Assembly (NCBI GenBank): GCA_022605955.1
Contig: JAKCOZ010000001.1
Location: 73,290,520 to 73,354,519 of the forward strand
Origin: Rallus limicola
Lineage: Eukaryota; Chordata; Aves; Gruiformes; Rallidae
Length of the DNA: 64,000 nucleotides
Reading direction: 5' to 3'
Shown here piece by piece: positions 47,894 to 59,621 of the stretch. A program made the position numbers and the translations under genes. The notes beneath the pieces were generated by a model, which worked only from the letters and a program-made list of their open reading frames with translations, was not told the DNA's origin and made no database searches. The stretch's first letter is position 1. Each line of letters starts with the position of its first letter.

Positions 47894-48589
47894 CAGTGTA
47901 AGGGCACCTGCATTTCTGCATTAGGCTCCTAAGCAGCTTGTGCAACACTGCCTGTACACTATGTGAGAAGAGTTAGGTGTTTGAGGATAAGAACCACAAA
48001 TGTCAGCTCATGGAGCGAGGCTGACAAGCAGGTACTGCTGAGGAAGAGCCATGGGGGTGAGAGCATCATCACTCCTTGACCCAGAAGCACTCAACCCATG
48101 GAGCTCTAGCCACCAGGGTTACAGCAGACGGCATGGCCTGAAATCTTCCTATCAAAAATGTTTCACTTGGGGTAGAATAATTAAATGTTAATTGGTCAGG
48201 AAAGGGAGAATGAGAGAGTAAGTATGAACTTATAGCCCAGTAATTATGGCACCCCTGAAGAGGAGGTTAGAGGAAGAAATCTGAGTCCCAGTCCCTGCTG
48301 TAATGACTGGGTTTTTTTGTTTTTTTTTCTTTACATACATGTGTATACGTAATATAAAGAGTATTGATATAATATGGCATAATCAATTATATAATATTAA
48401 ATTAAATAGCCTCTAGAGCACAGAGAAAATGTAGGCCTCTCCCGCTCAGGACATGCTCTAATCACAAGGCAATGGAGTCATGCTTATTCTCTCACTTGTA
48501 CTCTTTTTGGCCCAATGAATACTTCATTAGTCTGAGCACACTGAAACCACTTCAAAAGAGGTTTGCAACAACCCTCCTCATGTATACAA
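47894..48589. other. Non-coding DNA
   Basis: No gene is seen. T-rich and AT-rich patches lie at 48310-48410. Confidence 0.55.
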
Positions 48590-48680
48590 TATGGTCCCAC
48601 GGTTAGAGAATTCACTGTGGGAGACGTGGCTTCAAATCTTCCCAAACGGAGGGTAGAATTAAAACTGAGCCTACTGAAGC
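48590..48680 (+). mobile_element. tRNA-derived SINE head, probably MIR-like
   Basis: ACGGTTAGAGAATTCACTGT then GGGAGACGTGGCTTCAAATC resembles the A-box and B-box spacing of a tRNA-derived SINE (GTGGTTAGAGCACTCACCTGGGAGACGTGGGTTCAAATCC). It could be MIR or another old tRNA-type SINE. It is not a functional tRNA gene. Confidence 0.4.
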
Positions 48681-50084
48681 CTTGGCAGATACCCTTGACT
48701 GCTGAGTTATGGGCTGTCTGGGGAAAGGTCAGGCAGGGTTTTCTTCTGGACCTTCCTTGGGGATTGTGTGTGGGAGGCTCAGTCCAAGAGGAGTGCTCCA
48801 AAATGCCATCCCAATTAAAATCTCAGTGTGCAGGGCAAGGAGGTTGTCTTCAGCCCTTCACCCCATAAGTGGGCCTTACTACTTGCTGCTGTGGAAATTT
48901 GGAGTCCTGGGCAAACCTAAAGGAGACTTTCATGTACCCAGCAGGATTGATGGAAAAGACAAAGGCACTCTGTGTGCCTTTAAACTGTGTAAGGACCATT
49001 AGCCAACAGGAGATTTTGTTGATAGAGACTTCATCATTCACAGAAGCAATGAGGCAAGATTTAAGCAGCTAAATCCTATTGAAAGTCTGCCATTATGCCA
49101 TGAACAGACATTAATTTAGCAAACAACTGTGTGCTTTAACAAATTGCCACTGTTCACCTGTTCACTTTCCCCCTTTGCCAATATTAGTACCCTCATTAGT
49201 TTCTGCGAGCATTTCTTAACCTGGAACAGGCAAAATTCAGCATATAACGTTTTAAGTGGTTTGAGATAACGTGACTGAGCTTAAATGCTACAGGAGGTGT
49301 GAGCAATCAGCCACCCAGTAGTAACTTATGGGATTGTTGTGTTTGAGAACTCCTGACATATGGCATTAAAACACATCAGGAAGAAACTGCCTGTTGAGAG
49401 CCTTACTATGTTTCTAAGTTCTTTGCAGAACAGGAAAACAGATCTTTTCGATTTCTTTTACTTTTGATAGATAGTAGAATAAACACACCAAGACTCTTAC
49501 AGCAGTAACAGTGACAAATCTGGGGGACAAAAGTGGTGTGGAAGGAAACTATTTTTATTTGGAATAGCTTTGTATTTTGTGGAAGGCTATGTCCTCCGTG
49601 TAGGACAGGTACAACACAGGCATTAGTAGGACAAGCTTTCCTCACATAAATTCCACTGGGGTTCAAACGTTTAATCTAGGAGCCCCTCCTGAGATGCTAA
49701 AAATAATTCAATATATTGCTGCACCTACCACCGCCTGTGGAGCTGCAGACAAGTACCTAGTGAGACCAGGAACAAGGGAGCTGCTTGTTTCTTATGGACG
49801 CACAAGAACCACCAAATGACTGAGATTTCCAGTCACTTTGAACTCCTACCAGCAAATGTGGAGAAGTTGCTTGGCAGAGCTGTTCTGGAAGAACTTCCCC
49901 TGCAAACGTGCTGTAAAAAAAAAATAGGCCTGACTTTCTTCCAGAATAATGATTCTCCCTGAAGAGCTAAATATAGACGAATAGATGAGTAGTCTCAACT
50001 ACCCTGTAAAGTCAAGGTCCTAAATGAAAAAAAACCCCATCTCTCCCTCTCTGAATTTGCTTTGAATAGACACATCATCTCATT
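48681..50084. other. Non-coding DNA
   Basis: No gene is seen. At 49130-49330 the sequence has motif-rich AT texture (CCCTCATTAGTTTCTGCGAG, GTTTTAAGTGGTTTGAGATA) like a conserved element, but nothing measurable supports this. Confidence 0.5.
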
Positions 50085-50185
50085 AAAATCAAGAAGCACG
50101 TAGGCATTGATTTCAGTGAAGGAACTGGTGTTTTGCCTATATCATGAATAGGTATCAGCAAAAATTCTGGCTTACACAAAATGGT
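50085..50185. repeat. Ancient amniote repeat fragment
   Basis: GGCATTGATTTCAGTGAAGG then AACTGGTG and TATCAGCAAAAATTCTGGCT resemble the second half of an old foldback repeat (CATTGACTTCAATGGAG, ACACCAG, CAGAATTTGGCCC). The match is weak and by eye. Confidence 0.3.
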
Positions 50186-50520
50186 TACAGGAAATAGCAC
50201 TGCTTCTAAAATAGAATCCTGCATTATTTTAAGCATTTCCTAGGATTATGTTATAAAATTGCAAACCTAACTGGGGCAAGGCCTAAACATGTGGCACAAA
50301 GGTGAGGTACGGAAAACTCGAAAGGTGATGGGAGCGCTACCTAGCCTAACGGGCTGCCTAGAAAAGCTGCCTTTGTTGCTGTTGCTGCAGCTTCTCTGTA
50401 CAAAGGACCACTTCATTCATGTTCTGCTCACAGGAGCTTACTGGGGAAACTTGTGTTTGTTTAAGGAAAAAACAACTCAGCAATTATTTCTGCTTTTGAA
50501 GGGCCAACTTGAGATGCTTT
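50186..50520. other. Non-coding DNA
   Basis: No feature is recognised. Confidence 0.5.
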
Positions 50521-50726
50521 AGGCCTGATTTCAAAAGGTGCTGAGACCCCATCAGCCCCTGCTATCTCATATGAACCATGGGTGCCGAGACGCTCAAGAG
50601 GTAACTGTTGTTTGAGCTCTTCCCTCTGCACATACTTTCCTGAAATTATAATATTGCAAATCCATTGTAACTTCTGAGAATTTTGCAACAAAATGACAAA
50701 GAACTGCTTAAAAAAATCAGGCCCAA
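50521..50726. repeat. Ancient element with GGCCTGATTT terminal inverted repeats
   Basis: The stretch opens with AGGCCTGATTTCAAAAGGTG and closes with AAAATCAGGCCCAA, so its ends are inverted copies of each other (GGCCTGATTT and AAATCAGGCC). The opening continues CTGAGACCCCATCAGCCCC, and GGGTGCCGAGACGCTC follows near 50580. These recall the GGTGCTGAGCACCC words of old reptile and bird repeats that carry GGCCTGATT ends. It may be a non-autonomous DNA transposon remnant. Confidence 0.4.
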
Positions 50727-51589
50727 TTTCTATATTACTTTACTCTCCAAAGTGTCCTGAAAACACAAGGAAGATAAAACTGCTTTGGTCCTAGTTCTAA
50801 AAAGAGATTTCTTAATTATCCATTGCAATGGTGTGACCAATTAATTAGATCAGAGAAAAGTAACACTACATAGCTTAAGAGAATGAATATAAGATTTAAA
50901 TTACAGAGGCAACGAGTGTGGGAAGGCAAAGGAAATGACCTGAAGAGGAATTTTGGCCAGGACAGCTTAAGCTAACAGCCCTTTTCTTGCTGAAAAAATA
51001 CCGCAGGACTTAATAATTACCATTGTTGGGAGGAGGGTGAAGGGATAAAGTATTCATAATCTTGTCCCTGTTCCAAATCAAGGCATATCCAGCCCTTTTA
51101 TCATTAGGCTGGGGCAGTGGCTCAGTCCTGACTTAAGCATTGTGGCATCACTCAGTGCTGGAGGCTCTATATGCCAGCCTGGCAGGCAGCTCTTTCTTGC
51201 TTCAAACTGTCAACATGAAATATGCGTTGCTGTGCTTGAGAAGTTTTTGCAGAAAATCACAAGTAGTACAACACCCATTTGGGAATGCAGCTTAACCACA
51301 AGATGTGGAGTACCAGCTCTGTTTGGCAAAGGTGCCAAGGCAGAAACTGCAGCTGGCAATGGTGGCTTTAGGACATTTGCCTCCCTTGGTGACAGCCTTT
51401 TTCTTTAAGCCTGCAAGGGAATATTTATGAAAACAGTACAGCAGTTTTCCAGTGATAGGATGGCCTAAAAGTTACTTGAGCGGTTTGAGAAGCTTTCTGA
51501 ACTTCAGTAGCTACAAAAGGCCTAGTTATTTTTTCTTTTTAACACAAATGTGGTAATTGATTAGTTCATCAGATAGTATGGTCTTGTAT
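50727..51589. other. Non-coding DNA with a possible conserved patch
   Basis: No gene is seen. At 50815-50870 the AT-rich sequence includes a perfect palindrome CCATTGCAATGG (50820-50831) next to CAATTAATTAG, a combination seen in enhancers but untested here. Confidence 0.5.
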
Positions 51590-51745
51590 AGGCGTTCTTA
51601 AACATTTTCTTAGTGCGAACCACCCCTACCAGACAAAAATGTACAAGCCACTTCCTCCCACAGCAGTTGTTTACATGGAAAAGGAACATTAGGAAAGTAT
51701 TTAAGGTATTTTTAGCTGCCTTTTAATACAGTTTAAAAACTGGAA
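51590..51745. repeat. Possible hAT-type DNA transposon remnant
   Basis: GGCGTTCTTAAACATTTTCT then AGTGCGAACCACCCCTACCA opens the stretch and CAGTTTAAAAACTGG closes it. This recalls old elements with TGGTTCTCAAACT...AGTTTGAGAACCA ends and a GTGACCCCC block. The ends match poorly, so confidence is low. Confidence 0.25.
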
Positions 51746-51795
51746 ACAAGGACCACTGTGGTCTAGCTATATGATGCTGTGAGCTGATGTATAGC
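51746..51795. other. Short spacer
   Basis: No feature is recognised. Confidence 0.4.
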
Positions 51796-52255
51796 CATGC
51801 AGCTGCAAGTAGGCGGAGATGGCCAAGATCCTTGGGCAAGTCTCATCTCCAGTTATTCACTAGCAAAGCAGTTTCCAGGCGGTGAGGCATCTCACCAGGG
51901 AAGTGTGAGCACACTGTTGCGGGGGAGCAGGGCAGGACCCCGCTGCTGGGATCAGCCTGGGTCTCGCCCACAGCTCCCAGAGTGGGGCCAGGGTGCCGGC
52001 TCGCCCAAGCAGTTCCAGAGGGTGTCTCTGTGGTCTGGGTGGGCGCGTTCGGTCTGGCTGAGCTCCGGAGCTGTCAGAGCAGACCACAGCTCTGGCAGAA
52101 GTGGAAAGGAGGTGGAGAGCATCCCGGAGAGGCAGGAAGAGGCAATAGCAGTGGCATCTTCAGAGCATATGAGGAATGGCAGAAGGTTGGAGCAAGCCAG
52201 CCATGCAAGCCATTTCCAAGTGAGGCATAGTTATAGATTACTTGTCTGCATGTAA
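51796..52255. other. GC-rich patch with chance open frames
   Basis: From about 51880 to 52130 the sequence is GC-rich with CpGs (GTTGCGGGGGAGCAGGGC, GGGTGGGCGCGTTCGG). Open frames cover it on both strands, including one of 152 codons on the plus strand (51797-52255), rich in Gly, Ser, Gln and Arg. No domain, splice pair or known family was recognised. It may be an orphan CpG-rich regulatory patch, a GC-rich repeat or part of an unknown transcript. Confidence 0.3.
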
Positions 52256-53158
52256 TTTGCATTTCAGAAGGTTACCTGTAGCAAAATCATGGGGATTTCT
52301 CAATAAACATAGGTGATTTGAATATGTAAAGTGATGTGAATATGGAGTAGAAACATAGATAAGAAATCCTAAAATACTTTCCAAAGCTATTAAACTGATT
52401 TGCACATTTATCTGAGTGCAACTGTTCTCCTCCATGTCTTCCCCAACACTTCATCCCCTCTACAGCAACCCAGTGGAAGACATTAGAAGGGGAAAAAAAA
52501 TTATTGAGCAGAAACCAAAAATGGGTATTACATTGGCAAACGTAATTACCCATGCTGGAATTGACTCATAAGTCTCATAAAGTGACTCATAAGGTGGCTT
52601 TTCCAATTCTCCCTATAACAGCTGTGACATCCCTTTTGCAAGGTGGCAAGCTACAGCTGCATTGTTTCACATCTCGGCACGTTGTCGAAGGCAGTTAACA
52701 TTTTTAAAGTTAGTTTCTGATGAGTTGGGAGAAGAGCTCAAAGTGATGATGGAGACATCCCAATAGCTCACCCAACGTGTTTTAATCTTCTTTGTTGTTG
52801 CCGTTAAATTTCATGAGTTTTGAGATCAACTGTCTAAATTGGAGGTGGCTAAGCTTGTCTTTTTTGAATACACGACAATGCTTACAGAGGATGTAAGTGC
52901 ATTTGTTTTTCTATTCTTCTCAAAGGCAGTACTTCTAGCAGCCTGGCATTTAATCCACCCACATCAGACGTTACTGAGACTATTGTCATGGTGCTATTTA
53001 AGCTTCTTAGCACTATCCAAGGGATTTTGATTCCACTAAAACTCACAAGAAATGTTACCATTTGCTAAATCGCCAACACCCCTTGCTGTGACACCAGAAG
53101 TACCACAGGGTCTCCTCACCAGCTTAGCTTTTGAGCTCTACTTAGGATAGCACCGTAT
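52256..53158. other. Non-coding DNA
   Basis: No gene is seen. GACTCATAAG is repeated at 52563 and 52584 in a small local duplication. Confidence 0.55.
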
Positions 53159-53167
53159 GGGGGGGGG
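53159..53167. repeat. G9 homopolymer
   Basis: A run of nine guanines. It is short and likely variable. Confidence 0.9.
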
Positions 53168-53509
53168 TAATATGCTCAAACACACCTGTCCTATTACTTA
53201 TGAGCAAGTATCATAGATACCACTGCTCTGTGTCTAAAACAGCAAGGCTTCAGTGTCTAAAAAGGGGTTGTACCACCCAGAATTTGCCTCCGCGGTCCTT
53301 TCTCATCGAAGCCTTCTATTGTTTTCAATGTAAAAGTTGTTTTCAAAGGAAAAAAAAATAGCGTGCTTCTCTTTCAAAATCAGGCGAAGGCTGAAAGTGC
53401 TTGAAGGACTTGCTACAAGGTGTATACAAAGAGACGTGTTCTGGGGTTTTCCCTGACAATAAAGCTTGTAGAAGGGAAGCAGAGTCTAGCGGCAGCTTTT
53501 ATGTTAGAA

Positions 53510-53910
53510 CAAGGGCCTTGTTATTGTAAACTCTGGCGATGAAGTTATAGGAGTTGATAGATCAACAGCTTTTATCAAGCTGCAACAGCTCTTTCCATGG
53601 CTGTCTGAAAATGTGATCAACATAAATTGGATAGGGAGGGTGGGATCACATATTCCAACAAGTTAAATTTGTCAGCCTGTAATGCACATAAATGACATAA
53701 AATATAATTGCTTTTGAATTTGGGCCCCTTCAGGCTTCATGTTGATTGAAGAAAAAAGAACCAGATGTTTCTTCAGCAGGAATCACAGAGGCAAGATAAA
53801 TATTCTCTGGTCCATGACATTTTATAGAGTTTCCAAAAGAAACCAATTCATTATTTAATTATTGGGTGTGTTGATCATGTAAAATGTAATTGGCCCAGGG
53901 CAAATAGCAG
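53510..53910. promoter_or_regulatory. Possible conserved non-coding element
   Basis: The stretch is repeat-free and motif-dense: GTTGATAGATCAAC (an inverted GTTGAT/ATCAAC at 53553-53566), TTCATTATTTAATTATTGGG near 53848 and GTAATTGGCCC near 53886. It looks like a developmental enhancer block by composition only. Confidence 0.22.
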
Positions 53911-54212
53911 TACAACCCTTGGAGCTGGCTGACTGAGCTTGTATAATATACTTTTTGCCAACTTTTTTTCTGCTGTGAAAACATTGTAAGATGAATTAAT
54001 GCTACTTAATCTTTCTTCCACTGTTTCATAAATAAAAAAGGCCCAAAACATAGACTTTCCTCCTTTCTGATCACCACCTTGCACTAGCAAGTAACTTGGA
54101 GACAGAAGAGCTAGTAGCAAGCATAAATATTGTGATAGGAAATGATAGCTTTGTTTAACTAACATCACTTTAAAGAAAAGGCAATCTGTTTAAAGCAGCC
54201 ACATTTAATCCT
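53911..54212. other. Non-coding DNA
   Basis: No feature is recognised. The minus-strand open frames overlapping here have no domain. Confidence 0.5.
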
Positions 54213-54242
54213 CCGCACTGTGAGGAATTCCTCACAGTACGG
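54213..54242. repeat. Near-perfect 30-bp palindrome
   Basis: The centre ACTGTGAGG AATT CCTCACAGT is a perfect palindrome (54217-54238). The outer bases CCG and CGG also pair, leaving one mismatch (C at 54216 against A at 54239). There is no loop, so it is a true palindrome that can form a cruciform or bind a dimeric factor. It does not belong to a repeat I recognise. Confidence 0.95.
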
Positions 54243-55640
54243 ACAGCAAAGAAGCAGTTCTTTCCCTGTCAGCACCAGTGGGGTGGGTCTGGAAAAAAAA
54301 TGTGGTACGGGATTTACCGGGACACCGTGCAAATCTAGGTAATTGAATTGATTACGTTGAGTTGAATTAGCAAGCTGACACAGAGGTTTTCCTTTACCAT
54401 CTTTTATAACCAAATATAGAAGAAAAAAATACATAGTTTCTTTAAATCAGCATCTACTTCTTAAATAATATTTGTTGAGTTCCAAGCTTTCTCTGTGTCT
54501 AGGGATGTTCCTGCACTTACTCTGTGGTAACTATTTTCCTGTTAAGGGGCAGGAAGTAATTGAAACGAGGATTGAAAGAAATTTGTGACTCATGTCCTCA
54601 TGACTCTTCCATCCTAGCTTTCTTTTGTGCTTGTTCAGCAGCCTCTAACATCTGGAATGGCATGCTGCTTTCACTGGGCTTGCCATGATCGTATCTTCAG
54701 GCAGGCTCGAGGGGAAGCCCACTTGCCCAGACATTGGGGAAAGAAAACACAGAAAGAAGACGTAAACTGTGATCCCTGCAAAAAGCAGTTTCAGGTTGTT
54801 GGGATCTTCTTTCACTTGCCATTCCTGCCAGAAATGTCTGTACTACTCCTTCTTTTCCTGGTCTAAGGTCAAATTATTCCCTCATCTTCCAATCTCCTCT
54901 CCAGATACATAGGTTCTTGCTATTCATACTGTAACAAAGAAACGTGCAAAGCCACAACAGCTTGAAAATGAAACAGCAGCCCCTACCAAGGAAAGGATTT
55001 GCTTCTGAGCTCTCCCAAAGAAAGACTGAAAGAATCATCTGCCTGAATTCACCCATCTTGTTTCCATTCTTAAAAAAACCTGATGTCTGAGTTGGGCAGC
55101 TCTGATGTGAACAAACTTCCCAGAAAGTCAGATCTAGTTATTCATCTGTACCCAGAGGAACACAGGATTTTTTCTCAAAGGACTTCAGCCAAGAGGGGAT
55201 TGAAGACAAGGGATTTAGAGCAACTGTGCAGCCTGGATGCCCATCTACTGGCTGAGGGCCACAACTGAGATCCTCAAAATGCCTGTTTAATACTGGACTC
55301 TGCACCAATACTTTTCCCCCAATGCCTGGAGTCAAGTGCACAGATGGCAGAGGTTTAGGGCCCACACACATCATTGTTGTAGTTTTGCATGGCCAGTCAA
55401 ACCACCACAATCATCTTCCACTGGATGATTTAGACTTTCTGCTTGATCAACTGTCACTGACAGGCATCTGGATTGCCCCACCACTGCCATCAAGGTGCTG
55501 AATCCCTGCTGGGCACTTACTTACTCACAAGTTGGAAGGGTTGATGCCAGGCCTAATTCCAATTTGTGAAGAGAGCCCAGGTACCCTCCGGTTACTCTCA
55601 CGCACAGTCTCTTCCCTTTTTTATATAACACAGGAGCCTC
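54243..55640. other. Non-coding DNA
   Basis: No gene or repeat family is recognised. Minus-strand frames at 54165-54434 and 55138-55410 lack domains and splice context. Confidence 0.55.
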
Positions 55641-55873
55641 TTGGCTATGAATAGGCAAGTTAAATGTTTTCAGTGTAAGAGCTCTTTCAGGATGCATTAA
55701 AAAATGAACTTCTGCCTTCCACAAGACTGAACTTTACTCTACATCTAAAATAGCTTTCATTGGCCATGCAAATAAAATGTTTCCAGTGTAACGGCTTTTT
55801 CAGAACATATAAACAAGATGGAAGCCTGCCTTCTAGATGGCTGAATTTTATTCTCCACCTAAAATGGCTATCA
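55641..55873. repeat. Tandem duplication of a 119-bp unit
   Basis: Copy 1 (55641-55759) starts TTGGCTATGAATAGGCAAGT. Copy 2 (55760-55873) starts TTGGCCATGCAAATAAAATG. The two keep parallel words throughout: TTTTCAGTGTAAGAGCTCTTTCAG against TTTCCAGTGTAACGGCTTTTTCAG, and GACTGAACTTTACTCTACAT against GGCTGAATTTTATTCTCCAC. By eye most positions agree, with small indels. A minus-strand open frame (55687-55929) crosses both copies, so its protein repeats a segment (HFRWRIKFSHLEGR, then YFRCRVKFSLVEGR). There is no evidence that it is a gene. Confidence 0.9.
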
Positions 55874-56864
55874 TTGACTACATCATCTGCAGCTATATTG
55901 AGGAAGGAACTGCTCTCCATTTCACCCAATATATCATCTTACAGTGACATTTTCTTAGCTGGGAATTGCTTGGGGATTTGCCAGCAGACAAATCAGTGCA
56001 GGAAAGGGATAAATTGATCACATTCATCTAGTTCTGGAGGTAAAACCCAGATCTCAGCCAGAGTCCTGCTTGCATTAAAAACCTGCCTGTCCACCTGGTA
56101 AAAAAGTGTCTGAGAAGCAAAGGATATGAGAGTGGGGTGGAGACAAAAATATAATTCATATTGCTATAGCTAATCTCCCTCCTTAAATTATAGGTCCAGC
56201 AGAAGATATTATTTATGAGTTTTGAGCAGTAGTTCATGGCACTGGGCCAATTTTCTTCTTTTCTATGTATCCTTCTTCAGAAACCTCAAAGAAATGGCAC
56301 CGAGTTTACTAAATAAATGTCTCTCTCTGCAACTGGACAGTAGGCATAGAGCCAGATAGAAATAATAACTGTCTGCAGTCATTTAACTGAAAATGAAAGT
56401 TAGTTCAACCAGTCTGAGGATAAAAAGAAAGGTATCGGGTTCAAAAACCATAGGTGGTGTTACCATTCACATGTAATAGTTTTTCAGTCAGGCTTTGGTC
56501 ACTGAAATGCATTTAAGTTAAGAAAAAGGGCTGTGATTTGAATGAGAATCTGTACCTTGAGTTTTAGCTGCACCTAGCCAACTTCTGACACTTTATGCTG
56601 ATTCAAATTATCACATTTAGTAATAAAAGCTTCCAAGGGAATTCGCAAATGTAATGTGTTATTACTAGTCCTCTGCACAGTGGGTAAAACTCATTGTGTC
56701 CAACTGGCATGTGATTACACTGAGAAACAGCAAGTTCAGTGATTTGCACACAGGCATGCGGTGATCCAACAGCAGAGATATTTCTAGAAGGCAGCAGTTC
56801 CTAGGCTTCATGACTGCTAGTGAAGTTTGCTGCTTCTACTATTAGTAGATCTCTACTTACTACA
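55874..56864. other. Non-coding DNA
   Basis: No feature is recognised. Confidence 0.55.
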
Positions 56865-57010
56865 CAGTTTAATCATCTCCAGTGCACAGTGGAAACTGAG
56901 GCACGGAAAAAGCAGGTCTAAAATTCACGTGATCCAGCAATAGAACCAGAGCAGGAGCTAAATATGGGCTTCCCAACTCAGCTCAATACCCTGTCAGTGT
57001 TTCTTTGCTA
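56865..57010 (-). mobile_element. MIR-like SINE
   Basis: CAGTGGAAACTGAGGCACGG, AAAAAGCAGGTC, GATCCAGCAATAGAACCAGA, GCAGGAGC, CCCAACTCAGCTCAATACCC follow the full reverse complement of MIR from core to head (GAGGAAACTGAGGCACGG, AAGTGAC, CAGCAAGTC, GAGC, GACTCCCAGTCC, CTCTAACC). It is the clearest MIR-like copy in the window. Confidence 0.6.
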
Positions 57011-59545
57011 AACTCCTTTAGCTGACAGATTAATATGCTTTTCTAGGGAAGTTCAGCATATGAGATTTGCACTGTCTCAGGAAAGCTTTAACTCTCGTCC
57101 TTTCGTGGTAGTCGGAGGAGCAGTGATTTTCCAGTGGCTAAAAGGTTTATTTGCAAAACAACCTGTTGGAAATAATGGTTCTGGTTCTTCAGCTTGCTGC
57201 TGCTACTGCTGGTGTGCAGGTTGGCTGTAACCCTCCTGGCACCTGGGGACTTCTACTGGCGTATGCTCTCCATAAGCCAGCCTGAGATCAGGCCCCAGCA
57301 CACTCAGTAAAACAAACCGGTAACAGCTACCAAATCGACATGGCTTCACTTGAACAAATTAAGCAAGGAATCTATTTGAACTGGGAATTAAAAGAAGCTA
57401 TTAAAACATTCCCTCTGGTATTTTTATTTTGTTTACTCATGAGACCTGGCTCATGCCCCTCCGACTCAAATCGAGTCCATATTTGGAGAACTCTGCACTC
57501 GTTAGCATACTTATGCCCAGGCAAATTTTAGATTTTTTTTCTCTTGTATACACAGTGTGCTTTTCTTATTATTTTTCTTTTTTCTTAAACAGTTTAAATC
57601 AGAATGTTGCCCCTTTCGTTTTGCTTTCAAAACATGACCAAAAAGGGATCTAACTGCTTTCTTCAATTACTTGAAGCTAACATTTCTCTCATGCTTGTTT
57701 TTGCTCCCTGGCTATCTCATCCCATTCTGCATCTCCTCTTGGAAGAAGAAAAAAGCCCGCACTGCCCTCAAGCTGCAGCGGGGTGAGGGAACCTTGAAAG
57801 TTTGGTTTTGGGTCAGTTCAAAAGACCAGCCAGCAGCCTGGAAGCTCTAAAGAGATGCGGTCCTATGGGTCTGGCCAGCAGGTCTTGGGGAGAACACTAG
57901 GAACCTCTTCATGTTTCCAGGATTTTCTGTAAAGGCCTGTGGGGTGTCTGTCCCTGGAACCACTGCTCTCACCCAGCAACAAGCCTCTGCCTGGGACAGA
58001 AAGGACAACTGATCAACTTGTGGGATTTTTTTGCTCTGTAACCTTCTGTAGTTACCTTCTGCAACCTCAATTTTATGGTTATTAATGCCTCTTGTGAGCC
58101 GTTCACACCTATTATAGATACCACAACTGTTTTCAACCCAAATTAATTTAGGGTCTAAATCAATAGGATTCCTGAAGTGGTGGACAAACCACTTAATGTC
58201 AGTGTATGTTTAGGGCTATCGTGACCATGGGATTAAGGTGGCATTGCCATGTAGGTAGGTAGGGAAGTCACAGGCTCCATCACCTGCCACCTCCACCAAC
58301 ATCCACCCAGGCTGCCTCCTTCCTAATAGAGGACACCAAAAAAGAGGTTTTAGGGATTCATCTGTCAGACATTCCTCATGCCTTTTCATGGCAGCCATCT
58401 CTCATCCATCCTGCACAGGACAAAGGCAGGAAGGACCTGCAAGTTTCCAACCAGGAGGACAATGTGTAGCACCAGCACCACCAGTGCAAAATTCTGCCTG
58501 TCACCAGTATCTGAGGCTGTGGAGGAGAGTGTTGTGCTAGGGAGCTGGCAGAGGGGCTCCCATTACCCTACGGGCAACAAAACTTTTCAGCCAGGTGCTA
58601 CTTGTGTGAGGGATGGGGAAAGGAGCAAGCACCAGCTGATTGCCTCTCCAGAAGCCAGCAAGCCTTGTTAGTGCATGGGATGCACATTGATACAGCCACT
58701 CACAGGAACTGCCATGGGACTTATTGCCCCTTAGTGAGAATTTAACATTTAATAGGCCTGCACTTAGCTGCCGCTAACCTCAGATGCAGCCCTGGAGGCA
58801 CCCCCCTTTTTCCCACTGACTTTCATATCTCCAAATTCAGCTTTTGCCTAGGCCCAGTGGCTCCTGAGGTTGGACTGGGCTGAGCTTCTTAGGATCTCTT
58901 TCATTCCCAGACTGAGATCCAAGCGCAGGCAGATGTTCCCAGCAAGTGGACAGAGAGGTAAACCAGGTGCAAGGCACAGCCATGGAGGCCACTCTCTCAT
59001 CAGATGCCAATAAAGAAGGTGCCTTCCTCTTCCCTTCTTCCACTCCCTGAGTCAGGACCTAAAGCACTTCGTCATTGTGTGGGAAACTTGTTCTACTTTT
59101 TGTCCTTATTCCTAAGGGATTTGAGCCCATGGCTCCCACTTCTGAGGAGAGGTCCTGCCTTATAATCAGAGGCACATTTGTGGGCAGTTTAAAGCTAGTG
59201 AGGGAATAACAAAAATAAAAATAACTGGGAAGTGGAGAATGCCTCTCAATAATCAGTATAATACTTATATTTTTATATATTTATCAAAGAGAATAAGAGT
59301 ATATATGAGAATATAGCCTAAAGGCTAGGATGTTTGACTAGAAGGAACAAGTCATGTTCACAGGAATAGTTCTTTACTTTATTCAATTTTAGATAAATTA
59401 TTATTGCAAAACTGTTACACAGTAGTCAGTGGAGTAGGGGCTGCACTTACAGAAGCTCCTGTCTGATTGTCTAGAGGGTTGAAATCCTTCCCTCCCTCTC
59501 CTACTGTGTGACCCATTGGATCTTCAATTGCAGGGAACAGTATGA
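57011..59545. other. Non-coding DNA
   Basis: No gene is seen. Around 58300-58700 and 58780-59050 the GC content rises slightly and open frames lengthen in proportion. None shows a recognised domain. Confidence 0.5.
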
Positions 59546-59567
59546 CAACTCCAGCAAGATGGAGTTG
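59546..59567. repeat. Hairpin with 8-bp perfect stem
   Basis: CAACTCCA (59546-59553) pairs with TGGAGTTG (59560-59567) over a six-base loop GCAAGA. Confidence 0.8.
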
Positions 59568-59621
59568 CTGAGTTTTTCTAATTCTCATATTTTCTTTAGC
59601 CTGGTAGTCCAAGGCCACGCT

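Noticed and set aside
48590..48680. tRNA-like A-box and B-box words
   Set aside because: The cloverleaf does not form and the sequence continues like a tRNA-derived SINE, so it is not a tRNA gene.
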